A stretch of 64,000 nucleotides of DNA, taken from NCBI GenBank assembly GCA_038746745.1, contig JBCDKJ010000012.1:1-64000 (forward strand), given 5' to 3'. How positions within the stretch are numbered: position 1 is the stretch's first letter; each line of letters starts with the position of its first letter. The notes under the pieces were generated by a model. It did not search any database, was not told the origin of the DNA, and saw only the letters and a list, made by a program, of their open reading frames with translations. Below are positions 51,080 to 58,524 of this stretch, one piece after another. A program made the position numbers and the translations under genes. The DNA is from JANQIO01 sp038746745. Lineage in GTDB: Bacteria > Pseudomonadota > Gammaproteobacteria > Pseudomonadales > Halieaceae.

Positions 51080-51936
51080 ACAGTGCGCGTGTTTCTATCG
51101 TCATCCCGGCTAAAAATGAATCTGCGGGGCTCGCAGGTCTTCTGCCAGCGCTATGTGAGAGCTTTCCGCAAGCGGAGCTTGTTGTGGTGGATGACGGTTC
51201 CACTGATGACACCGCAACCGTCGCAGAGTCAGCGGGCGCGCAGTTAGTGCGACACCCCTACAGCAAGGGCAATGGAGCCGCGATAAAGTCTGGCGCCAGG
51301 GCCGCATCCGGCGAGGTCATACTGTTTATGGATGGTGACGGGCAGCACCGACCAGAGGATATTCCCGCACTGTTGCAGAAGCTTGATCAAGGCTACGATC
51401 TGGTAGTGGGCGCAAGACAGGGGCGGTCGGATCAAGCCAGCGTGGCGCGATGGGGCGCAAACAGTCTTTACAATCTCTTCGCCAGTTGGATGGTAGGGCA
51501 TGAAATCGATGACCTGACATCGGGAATGCGCGCTGTTAAGCGTGAGAAATTCCTTAGCTTTCTGTACCTGCTACCGAACGGTTTCTCTTACCCGACGACG
51601 TCTACCATGGCATTTTATCGTGCGGGTTATTCAGTTGCTTTTGTTCCCATTACTACCCGCGAACGAATTGGCCAGAGTCACATCAACATCTGGCGTGACG
51701 GCATCCGCTTCTTACTTATCATCTTTAAAATAGGAACGCTGTACTCTCCACTTAAGCTGTTTGTTCCAATTGCATTCGGGATTTTCGCTGCTGGCCTGTC
51801 CTACTATGCCTACACCTTCTTCAGCTTTGGCCGTTTTACCAATATGAGTCTTTTGATGTTTGTATCTTCTGTTATTGTCTTCCTGATTGGCTTGATTTCA
51901 GAGCAAATCAGCAATCTGATGTATCGCAGGGATTAG
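51076..51936 (+). CDS. Polyprenyl-phosphate sugar synthase-like GT2 glycosyltransferase
   Basis: The 286-residue protein has the GT2 domain of the dolichol-phosphate mannose synthase type: VSIVIPAKNESAGLAGLLPA at the start, VVVDDGSTDDTATVAE near residue 37, and the metal site FMDGDGQHRPEDIP near residue 84. Two C-terminal hydrophobic helices (residues about 225-275) anchor it, as in GtrB/ArnC proteins. Such enzymes move a sugar from a nucleotide to undecaprenyl phosphate. It overlaps the preceding GT-C gene by 4 bases, which supports a donor-transferase pair. Its stop overlaps the stop of the convergent gene. Confidence 0.85.
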   Translation: MNSARVSIVIPAKNESAGLAGLLPALCESFPQAELVVVDDGSTDDTATVAESAGAQLVRHPYSKGNGAAIKSGARAASGEVILFMDGDGQHRPEDIPALLQKLDQGYDLVVGARQGRSDQASVARWGANSLYNLFASWMVGHEIDDLTSGMRAVKREKFLSFLYLLPNGFSYPTTSTMAFYRAGYSVAFVPITTRERIGQSHINIWRDGIRFLLIIFKIGTLYSPLKLFVPIAFGIFAAGLSYYAYTFFSFGRFTNMSLLMFVSSVIVFLIGLISEQISNLMYRRD

Positions 51937-52871
51937 GGTGTTGCCGCAGCCCCCATTTTTCCCAGAATTCCATGCCATAGTCCGCGCAGGGTCGCTACGA
52001 GATACGAAGCTGGAGAAGCAGCCCTGTTAAAGGTCAGATTGGCGTAAACGATTCCCAGGATGTACCAACCACTACGCAGCTTCCAGCGCCAGTCCGTATG
52101 CTGAAGTTTCAATAACGCACAGTAGTTTCTGACGCGATAGTAGATTCTTAACGGGCTGTAAGCACTTTCATTGCGCCAACCGAGAAACCACACCCGGAGC
52201 ACATTGTCGCCCATGTGCTGTTGCATCTGGGCCAACGCGCTTCCCACAACCACGTAACCCTGCGCGCGAGCCCGGTGACACCATTCGGTGTCTACAAAAT
52301 CAATAAAGAAATCCTCGCGCATTAACCCTATATCGAGCAGCGCCGCCACGGGTAATAAACTTCCGGAAGTAATGAGCGATTGAGTGTAGAGATAGAGCTG
52401 TTCGCTACTTGGATGCGCATGGGTATGGAAAGTCTTCGAAGGCGAACTGACCTGAAACGGATAGGTGTAGCCCGTGTAAAGATCGGAATAGCGCGGGCCA
52501 ACTGCGGCGACACGATCACCTTCTTCGTCAAGCTGACGGCGACAGACGTGCAGCTGCTGCACCATGTCTTCGGCGGGAAGGCTGTCCTGATCACTTAGGA
52601 GTACATACTCATAGCCAGCTTCTATGGCTGCCCTGATGCCAGTATTGAGTCCTGCAGCCAGGCCTCTGTTTTCCCCTGCTGAGTCCAGGCACACCTGGCT
52701 GCTTACCAGTGTGCAAGCGGAGAGAATCCGCTGTATGTCTTGGCCGCCGTCAGGGCTGTTGTCGACCAGAAATATCTTGTCGACCTGCCTGTCCAATCGC
52801 AGCAAGAGTGCCCGTAGCTTTTCCGCCTCGGGCAGATAGCTCACGATAATTGCAGCGGTCTTCTCGGTCAT
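51933..52871 (-). CDS. GT2 glycosyltransferase, rhamnosyltransferase-like
   Basis: The 312-residue protein starts MTEKTAAIIVSYLPEAEKLR and has IFLVDNSPDGG near residue 35, YVLLSDQDSLPAED near residue 88 (metal-binding DQD) and FFIDFVDTEWCHRARAQGY near residue 190, the block typical of rhamnosyl- and related GT2 enzymes. The ATG at 52871 overlaps the methyltransferase stop by 4 bases, which supports it over a longer frame with an unlikely N-terminus. It is the last gene of the leftward glycan cluster. Confidence 0.85.
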   Translation of the reverse strand: MTEKTAAIIVSYLPEAEKLRALLLRLDRQVDKIFLVDNSPDGGQDIQRILSACTLVSSQVCLDSAGENRGLAAGLNTGIRAAIEAGYEYVLLSDQDSLPAEDMVQQLHVCRRQLDEEGDRVAAVGPRYSDLYTGYTYPFQVSSPSKTFHTHAHPSSEQLYLYTQSLITSGSLLPVAALLDIGLMREDFFIDFVDTEWCHRARAQGYVVVGSALAQMQQHMGDNVLRVWFLGWRNESAYSPLRIYYRVRNYCALLKLQHTDWRWKLRSGWYILGIVYANLTFNRAASPASYLVATLRGLWHGILGKMGAAATP

Positions 52872-53938
52872 CTTTTGATCGCGCTTACGGTGATGAACTC
52901 CCGTCGCGCCGGACTTATCATCTGCATGAGCTCTGCGCCCAGGGCGCGTAACATATACCAGGGACCGCGTACGCTGGTGCCGGTTTGACCCGACTGAATG
53001 CCATTGCTCGCGCTGTAAACTGTGAATGCGGAGAGACCATGCCAATGCTGCTTCACCTCTGCAAAGCCCACGGTGACGAGCTGCTCGATCAGCGTGTTTC
53101 GTTCGAACAGAACCAGGTGTCTTGGCGGGTCCAGGTCCCGCCAGTATCGACCGAAACGCGCGTGGCCACGGGCACAGAGATTCGGGGTTTCACACCACAG
53201 AGTGCCGCCGGGATTCAACATTGCAAAGGCCTGTTGCAAGAGCTGAATCGGTTCCTGTACGTGTTCTATCACGTGCGAGAGGGTAATAACGTCGAACTGC
53301 TCACCCTCTGCGTGCAGGTCGGCAACGTTCGCATGTCGAACGGAAAGCCCGCGCGACTGTGCGGTCTCGACCGCGGCCTTATCAAAGTCGATCCCTTCAG
53401 CTGTCCAGCCAATCTCTTCTGCCAGTTTCAGAAATCCGCCGTTGCCGAAACCGATATCCAGCAACCTACCCCCCTTGGCGGGTAACTTTGGCAGCTGGCG
53501 ACAGCGCGTATCAGCGGCGGCGCGCAGGGGCGGCAGTACTGCAACCAGCCATCTTCCCAGCGGCAGGGTGGGCTCTTTTTCCAATCCATAGCGCGCGTTC
53601 AGGTAATCATTTAGCGCGTCGTGAAAAAAAGACCGCAGTAGACCGATGCGTCTGACAATGGGTTGATCAGTGGTGGAGTGAGTAAAGTAATCCTGATATG
53701 CCCTGCCAAGACTCTCGGGACTGGGGCGTGGATCCAGCCAAACGCTATTGCAACGAGAGCAACGAAATAGGTCCCAGCGTCCTGGCGCAACGCCAAAGAC
53801 CTTATCCTCAAGGTGGCGATACACAGGAACTCTTTCAGTGCAGCCGCAGACAGGACATTCTGGAACGGCATTCAGGTCTTCATCAGGCCACAGTTCATAG
53901 CCAGGAGCGTCTTCTGTGCTGTCGTCTAGTTCAGACAT
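52868..53938 (-). CDS. Class I SAM-dependent methyltransferase with N-terminal zinc ribbon
   Basis: The 356-residue protein has two CxxC pairs (CPVCGC near residue 28, CSRC near residue 60), likely a zinc ribbon, then a Rossmann methyltransferase core: LLDIGFGNGGFLKLAEEIGW near residue 160, AEGIDFDKAAVE, and ITLSHVIEHVQEP near residue 217. This layout is common in methyltransferases of polysaccharide loci that methylate sugars or cap chains. The substrate is not known. It is coupled to the downstream GT2 gene and separated by 46 bases from the flippase gene. Confidence 0.8.
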   Translation of the reverse strand: MSELDDSTEDAPGYELWPDEDLNAVPECPVCGCTERVPVYRHLEDKVFGVAPGRWDLFRCSRCNSVWLDPRPSPESLGRAYQDYFTHSTTDQPIVRRIGLLRSFFHDALNDYLNARYGLEKEPTLPLGRWLVAVLPPLRAAADTRCRQLPKLPAKGGRLLDIGFGNGGFLKLAEEIGWTAEGIDFDKAAVETAQSRGLSVRHANVADLHAEGEQFDVITLSHVIEHVQEPIQLLQQAFAMLNPGGTLWCETPNLCARGHARFGRYWRDLDPPRHLVLFERNTLIEQLVTVGFAEVKQHWHGLSAFTVYSASNGIQSGQTGTSVRGPWYMLRALGAELMQMISPARREFITVSAIKR

Positions 53939-53984
53939 GATTGAGCGGAATTCGGTTCACTTATGTATTAGCGGAGATGTAAGG

Positions 53985-55364
53985 CTATCGCTGTAAGGCA
54001 AGAGAGCCCAGCAGTGTTAGCGCTGACAATGGACACAATAGAGCGGCGGGGAGCAACGCGCTTTTCCCATCGCGCATTCGCAGAGCGGCAGCTACAAACA
54101 GCAGCAGCGTATCCAGCGCCACACGGATCGTCCACGCGATGGCAGCGCCCAGTATGCCGAAGCTGCTCACAAGCGTTACCAGCAAGACTGCATAAATGGG
54201 CAGCTCTGCAAGATGCAGCTTTGCTGTGACGTCAGCGTGACCGAACGCCTGAATGAGACTGAAGGGAATGTGCGCAAATCCGTTAATCAGCACGCCTAAC
54301 AGAATAGTATTTGCAATGGGCAAGGCTTGACTGGCAAAGCTCTCACCCAGCCAGAGCGACAGAAGTGGGCCGAGGACGTAACCAGCAATGCAGATGGGTA
54401 GGGTCCAGACGGCGAGCAGCAGGACACCCCCCCGTTGGCTGATAGGCCCTGCCAATGGCCCCTGATTGCCACTGTGAGCAAGCGCAGGGAAGGCCGCGTT
54501 CATTGCTGCCAGAGGTACACTGGTTGCGCGAAACAGTGTGTCCAGTGGTACGGTGTAGTGGGCGATAAGTGCCGGTGGGAAAAGGGTGGCCAGATAGAAA
54601 CGATCAGCATGCGCCATCAGCGGCCCGACTACGTTTGACACAGAAAGCCAGCCTGAGTATCGCCAGAGCTGATTGCTTTGCAGTCGTTCTGCACCAGTCC
54701 TCAGAAGGGAGGGTCGCAGCGTTCTCCGCAGCGTCATGTACCAACAGGCGGCGCCAAGCAAGCGGACGATAGCCAGCCCCGCAATCGCCCAGGCGACACT
54801 TGGCTTATACCAGGACGCAGCGGCTGGCAGCGCAAATGACAACACGCCCAGTGGCACCCTCAGCGCATTCACCAGATCAAACCGCTCAAGCCCTTCCAGC
54901 GCTCCAATGATGCTGCTTGAAGCCAGTAGCAACGGGATGGATGCAGCCAGCCAGTACAGGCCCGTTCGCGTTTCGTTCGCTACTTCAACATCGGCTATCT
55001 CCAACGCTCTGAGACCAGCGTCTGCACATAGCCAGATGAGAACTGCCCAGCAGCAACCCAGCAGCAGCGTCAGGAGCACCGTGCGCAGAACGAGATCAGC
55101 GATCAGCGTGCGTGCAACCCCATTCCCGAGTGCGCTGGCGACCGTCTGAGTTAGCGCGCGGCCCAGCCCCAGATCAAACAGCCCGGCAAAGCCAATAAGA
55201 CCCATGGCCAGGGTAAAGATGCCGAGTCTTGCTTCGCCCAGATTGTTCAGCAGTACGGGCACCGCTATTAGCCCGACCAGCACAGGCAGCACCGCGCCTG
55301 CCACGTTATAGCCTGCATTTTGCAATATCCTACCCAGTGCAGGCTGATCTGCTCCTGTGTTCAT
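53985..55364 (-). CDS. Polysaccharide flippase, Wzx/MATE-like
   Basis: The 459-residue protein has about twelve to fourteen membrane helices and begins NAGYNVAGAVLPVLVGLIAV after a short polar N-terminus, as in the Wzx/MVF superfamily that flips undecaprenyl-linked glycan units. The ATG at 55364 is chosen because it overlaps the upstream GT2 stop as ATGA; the frame upstream of it lies within that gene. Its presence implies a Wzx/Wzy-type surface polysaccharide; a matching Wzy candidate in this window is at 4298. Confidence 0.85.
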   Translation of the reverse strand: MNTGADQPALGRILQNAGYNVAGAVLPVLVGLIAVPVLLNNLGEARLGIFTLAMGLIGFAGLFDLGLGRALTQTVASALGNGVARTLIADLVLRTVLLTLLLGCCWAVLIWLCADAGLRALEIADVEVANETRTGLYWLAASIPLLLASSSIIGALEGLERFDLVNALRVPLGVLSFALPAAASWYKPSVAWAIAGLAIVRLLGAACWYMTLRRTLRPSLLRTGAERLQSNQLWRYSGWLSVSNVVGPLMAHADRFYLATLFPPALIAHYTVPLDTLFRATSVPLAAMNAAFPALAHSGNQGPLAGPISQRGGVLLLAVWTLPICIAGYVLGPLLSLWLGESFASQALPIANTILLGVLINGFAHIPFSLIQAFGHADVTAKLHLAELPIYAVLLVTLVSSFGILGAAIAWTIRVALDTLLLFVAAALRMRDGKSALLPAALLCPLSALTLLGSLALQR

Positions 55365-56371
55365 GAAAGACTGGGCAATCCGTGGCGTAACAGCATTGTC
55401 AGCTTGTGGTGAGTCAGGCGTATGGGTTGCAGAAACTCGAGCAAGCTGATGCATCGGCGCTGCATGCAGCGCAACCGCTCACGACGCAGCCTGGGCACAT
55501 CCCTCAGGATTCCACAGAGGGAGGGTAAATAGACCGTTCGCAGGGGTTTTAGACTGCGCTCAGACACGCTCATCACAATACCCTCTAGTAGCAGCAGCGG
55601 AAAATGAAACAGCAAAATCATCCACGGCAGCGCACCGGGAAAGCAGGTGACAATCACTCGAGACTTATTAAGCTCGCTCAGCTGACGACGTCGGTAGGAA
55701 CTTGCCAAACGGTTGCCGAGGACTTTGCCTCCGCCAAAGCTGTGTCCCACTTCGTGGTCATAGCCCCCACTGTTCGTAACGCGAATCTTCAGACCTCGCA
55801 AGCGAACACGATGGCACAGGTACATGTCTTCAGCGATGGAGCCGAACCACTCAGGAAACCCGCCTAACTCGTCCCACAGTGAGCGTCGCAGCAGCAGGCA
55901 GCTTCCCATAACCATGGCTACTTCGGGGCGGGGCAGCTTGACCGGTATTGGGTTAGCGAACAGGTCTATATCCATACCTCTGTCCAGTAGCTCGCCACTG
56001 TGCATACTGTATTGCGGCAGACTCCAGATGCCGCTTTGAAGATCTGCCCTGGCTGCATCCACCAGAGTTTGCAGGCTCCCCGGGTGAAGGCGTGTGTCAT
56101 TGTTCAGCAGTAGCAGAAACTCACCGCGGGCGGCTTTCGCCATGCGATTATTGCTGATGCAAAAACCAAGATTGTCGTCTGCGATGATAAGCCGCGCTGC
56201 GGGAAACCCCCGCGTGACAATCTTTCGAGACTCATCTGTCGAAGCATCATCGTGCACCAGCACCTCGTAGCTGAAGTCGCATCGTTGATCGAAAACACTT
56301 TCCAGACAGCGGGTTATTACCTCTTGGCCCTGGAAATTGGCAACGCAAATGGTCAGCAGGGGAGTAGTCAT
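55361..56371 (-). CDS. GT2 glycosyltransferase
   Basis: The 336-residue protein has the GT2 blocks LTICVANFQGQEVITRCLES, VLVHDDASTDESRKIV near residue 40 and FLLLLNNDTRLHPGSLQTLV near residue 90, and VMGSCLLLRRSLWDELGGFP near residue 150. The last, with the following SIAEDMYLCHRVR, is usual in rhamnosyl/GT2 enzymes of O-antigen loci. The ATG at 56371 overlaps the epimerase stop as ATGA; an ATG six codons earlier is possible. The C-terminal region is hydrophobic and may attach to the membrane. Confidence 0.85.
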   Translation of the reverse strand: MTTPLLTICVANFQGQEVITRCLESVFDQRCDFSYEVLVHDDASTDESRKIVTRGFPAARLIIADDNLGFCISNNRMAKAARGEFLLLLNNDTRLHPGSLQTLVDAARADLQSGIWSLPQYSMHSGELLDRGMDIDLFANPIPVKLPRPEVAMVMGSCLLLRRSLWDELGGFPEWFGSIAEDMYLCHRVRLRGLKIRVTNSGGYDHEVGHSFGGGKVLGNRLASSYRRRQLSELNKSRVIVTCFPGALPWMILLFHFPLLLLEGIVMSVSERSLKPLRTVYLPSLCGILRDVPRLRRERLRCMQRRCISLLEFLQPIRLTHHKLTMLLRHGLPSLS

Positions 56372-57303
56372 GCCTGTCGCTGATACCATTGCCAGGTCTG
56401 CTTTAGTCCCTCTTTCAATGGGGTGCCGGCTCGCCAGCCTAGAAGCTCCTGCGCACGCAGGCTGTCCAGTATCACTTGTCCCGTATCAACGCCTCTCGGC
56501 GCTTGAAAGTCGCGTTCAAGTGGCACGTTGGCGATGTCTTCCAGCAGCTCGCACAACTGCACAATGGAGCAACCCGTACCCGTACCGGCATTGAGTGTCT
56601 GAAAGTCGGTGTTTGCCCAGGCATGTTGGGTAACGGCTTCGCACAACGCTAAAAAATCATCAACGTATACGTAATCACGCACGGCACTGCCGTCGCCCCA
56701 GATAGTAAATGGCTTGCGTTCCTGCAGGCATTGGCAAAGCGTAGGAATAATCCCGAACTGAGTCTTCGCACGCTGCCCAGGTCCATATACGTTTGAGGGT
56801 CTAAGTATCACGACAGTCTGGCGCGTCTGCTGATGATAGGCATGTATCAAAGCCTCTGCAGCGAGTTTACCGGCTCCGTAATACGATGGCGGTGCGGTTG
56901 GACTACTTTCCCCTAGCGTTGTTGCTGTCGACGCAATAGCGGGAGTGGTATCGTAGATGGCGCCGCCGGATGAGACATATACTAGGGTTGCGCCAGGGTT
57001 TTCCTGCAGGCATTCCAGTAACCCGGCCATTGGGAGCAAATTATTACTGACTTCCAGTCCCGGTTGCAGTCTGGAGCTGCCCGGCGTGGTATCGCTGGCC
57101 AGATGGAAAACAAAGTCTGCATCACTGACCAGGCTGGCCAGCGCGCGGCGGTCATCCAAGGTGATGTCATAGTGTCGGTGACTGGCGCTGAAGGATTGCA
57201 TGGGCGAGCGGCTTACGGTGATTACCTGTTCGCCCTGCTGTGAGAACCGTTTGGCCAGACTGCTGCCCATGAAGCCGCTGCCGCCTAAGATAACTGTATT
57301 CAT
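56368..57303 (-). CDS. NAD-dependent epimerase/dehydratase (extended SDR)
   Basis: The 311-residue protein begins with the dinucleotide loop ILGGSGFMGSSLAKRF, has FHLASDTTPGSS, the catalytic pair in PSYYGAGKLAAEA (YxxxK) near residue 140 with YVSSGGAIYD for the Ser, and ILRPSNVYGPGQ. It would alter a nucleotide sugar, for example UDP-glucose-4-epimerase-type chemistry, to feed the neighbouring transferases. The exact sugar cannot be read. It is coupled to the GT2 gene downstream and lies 24 bases after the GT4 gene. Confidence 0.88.
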   Translation of the reverse strand: MNTVILGGSGFMGSSLAKRFSQQGEQVITVSRSPMQSFSASHRHYDITLDDRRALASLVSDADFVFHLASDTTPGSSRLQPGLEVSNNLLPMAGLLECLQENPGATLVYVSSGGAIYDTTPAIASTATTLGESSPTAPPSYYGAGKLAAEALIHAYHQQTRQTVVILRPSNVYGPGQRAKTQFGIIPTLCQCLQERKPFTIWGDGSAVRDYVYVDDFLALCEAVTQHAWANTDFQTLNAGTGTGCSIVQLCELLEDIANVPLERDFQAPRGVDTGQVILDSLRAQELLGWRAGTPLKEGLKQTWQWYQRQA

Positions 57304-57327
57304 TGCCGGCCTGCTCCACCGTTTGTC

Positions 57328-58437
57328 TCAGGGTGCAGCGGTAAGCTGTTGGTAAAGCGACTCATACCGCTGCGCGCAGTCCTGCCATGTCCCGTAGCGC
57401 TCCAGTGCAAACTGTCTGCAGTGTACCGCGAAATCCCGCTGGGCTGGGATTTGCTCCAGTGCACTGACAGCCTCTCTGAAGCTGGTTTCGTTGTTAACGA
57501 TCCAGCCTGTCTTTCCACTACTAATAACATCTCGATGTGCGGGCAGGTCAGACGCTATGACTGGCAGCCCCGCGGCCATCGACTCCAGAATAACCTGTGG
57601 GCGACCTTCGCTGTGCTCGCTGAGGGTCAGAAGCCCCGCGGCTTCTGGGAACCAGTCTTGCGCCAATGCATCAGGGCTGGCCGCGCCGTGATAGTGCACC
57701 CAGTCTGGAATACTGAGGTTTTCCTGGTTGGGACCTATCAAATGGAGTTCTCGCTGCCCGCCAGAGAACAAGGAATCGCCCCAGCTGAACAAGGGCCCCA
57801 TTTTATCCCTGGTAACGCGTTGCACGACCAGCCAGCGAAATGGCTTCTCTGGAGTGCGGTCAATCTTGTACCAACGGTCGTCAACGCCGAAAGGCACAGC
57901 AGTGACTTGTGCCAGATCGCCGAAGTCATTCTGTAGCTGCTCCACCATCCACTCCGCGTTAGGCGTTAGTACAGCGCGGCGTTGGCGCAGCATGGCACGC
58001 ATTGCGGTGCGCATTCCAGGCAGCTTAAGCAGTTTAAAGTCTGAGCCTAGAACCGCGATAACAGCCGGATTCGGCAATCCTGCGAGGGGAAGGGCGTTTT
58101 GCATCCAGTTAATGTGAAACACGTCTGTGTCACCCGATGCCTTGCGATAAGCAGATCTGAGCCGCGCCAGGAGTCTTGTGGCAGACACAACCCCCTGCGC
58201 GGGGCGCTTACTGAGAAGATGTGCAATGCCGCCACGTTCACTGAGTGCTGCGAGCCATCGGCGGTCATTTTCGAGAGGCGCATACTGAATCGCTTCCGCA
58301 CGCGGGCCATCGGGCGCCCACAGTGTCAGCGAGTTCCGCTCAGCCAGGGCGGTGGCGATGTGGCGAATGAATACTCCCTGCCAATCCTCATTGGAACGAG
58401 GGTAGGATGTGGCGGACATGAAGACGCGGTGGCTCAA
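57328..58437 (-). CDS. Family 4 (group 1) glycosyltransferase
   Basis: The 369-residue GT-B protein has VFHINWMQNALPLAGL in the N-domain, AVLTPNAEWMVEQLQ near residue 155, AVPFGVDDRWYKID near residue 180 and the donor-binding LLTLSEHSEGRPQVILESMA near residue 270, where the E-x7-E pattern of GT4 enzymes is kept. It begins MSHRVFMSATSYPRSNEDWQ. As the first gene of the leftward cluster it probably shares a promoter with the five genes that follow. Sugar and acceptor are unknown. Confidence 0.88.
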   Translation of the reverse strand: MSHRVFMSATSYPRSNEDWQGVFIRHIATALAERNSLTLWAPDGPRAEAIQYAPLENDRRWLAALSERGGIAHLLSKRPAQGVVSATRLLARLRSAYRKASGDTDVFHINWMQNALPLAGLPNPAVIAVLGSDFKLLKLPGMRTAMRAMLRQRRAVLTPNAEWMVEQLQNDFGDLAQVTAVPFGVDDRWYKIDRTPEKPFRWLVVQRVTRDKMGPLFSWGDSLFSGGQRELHLIGPNQENLSIPDWVHYHGAASPDALAQDWFPEAAGLLTLSEHSEGRPQVILESMAAGLPVIASDLPAHRDVISSGKTGWIVNNETSFREAVSALEQIPAQRDFAVHCRQFALERYGTWQDCAQRYESLYQQLTAAP

Positions 58438-58476
58438 GGTGTGAAGGCTTCGTCAGGTCGATGAATAACCCTACCA

Positions 58477-58507
58477 CAGCGCTAATGCCGGGCGCCGGTA
58501 TTCGCTG
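58477..58507 (-). terminator. Terminator-like hairpin after glcB
   Basis: CAGCG...AATGCCGG and CCGGTATT...CGCTG form a 13-pair stem with a 2-base bulge, one G-T pair and a 3-base loop, 18 bases past the glcB stop. No T run follows, so it may be a weak or Rho-aided terminator. Confidence 0.5.
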
Positions 58508-58524
58508 TAGCAGAGCCCCGTAGC

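Noticed and set aside
55365..55454. N-terminal extension of the flippase gene
   Set aside because: It lies inside the coding end of the preceding GT2 gene; the ATGA overlap at 55361-55364 is a better start.
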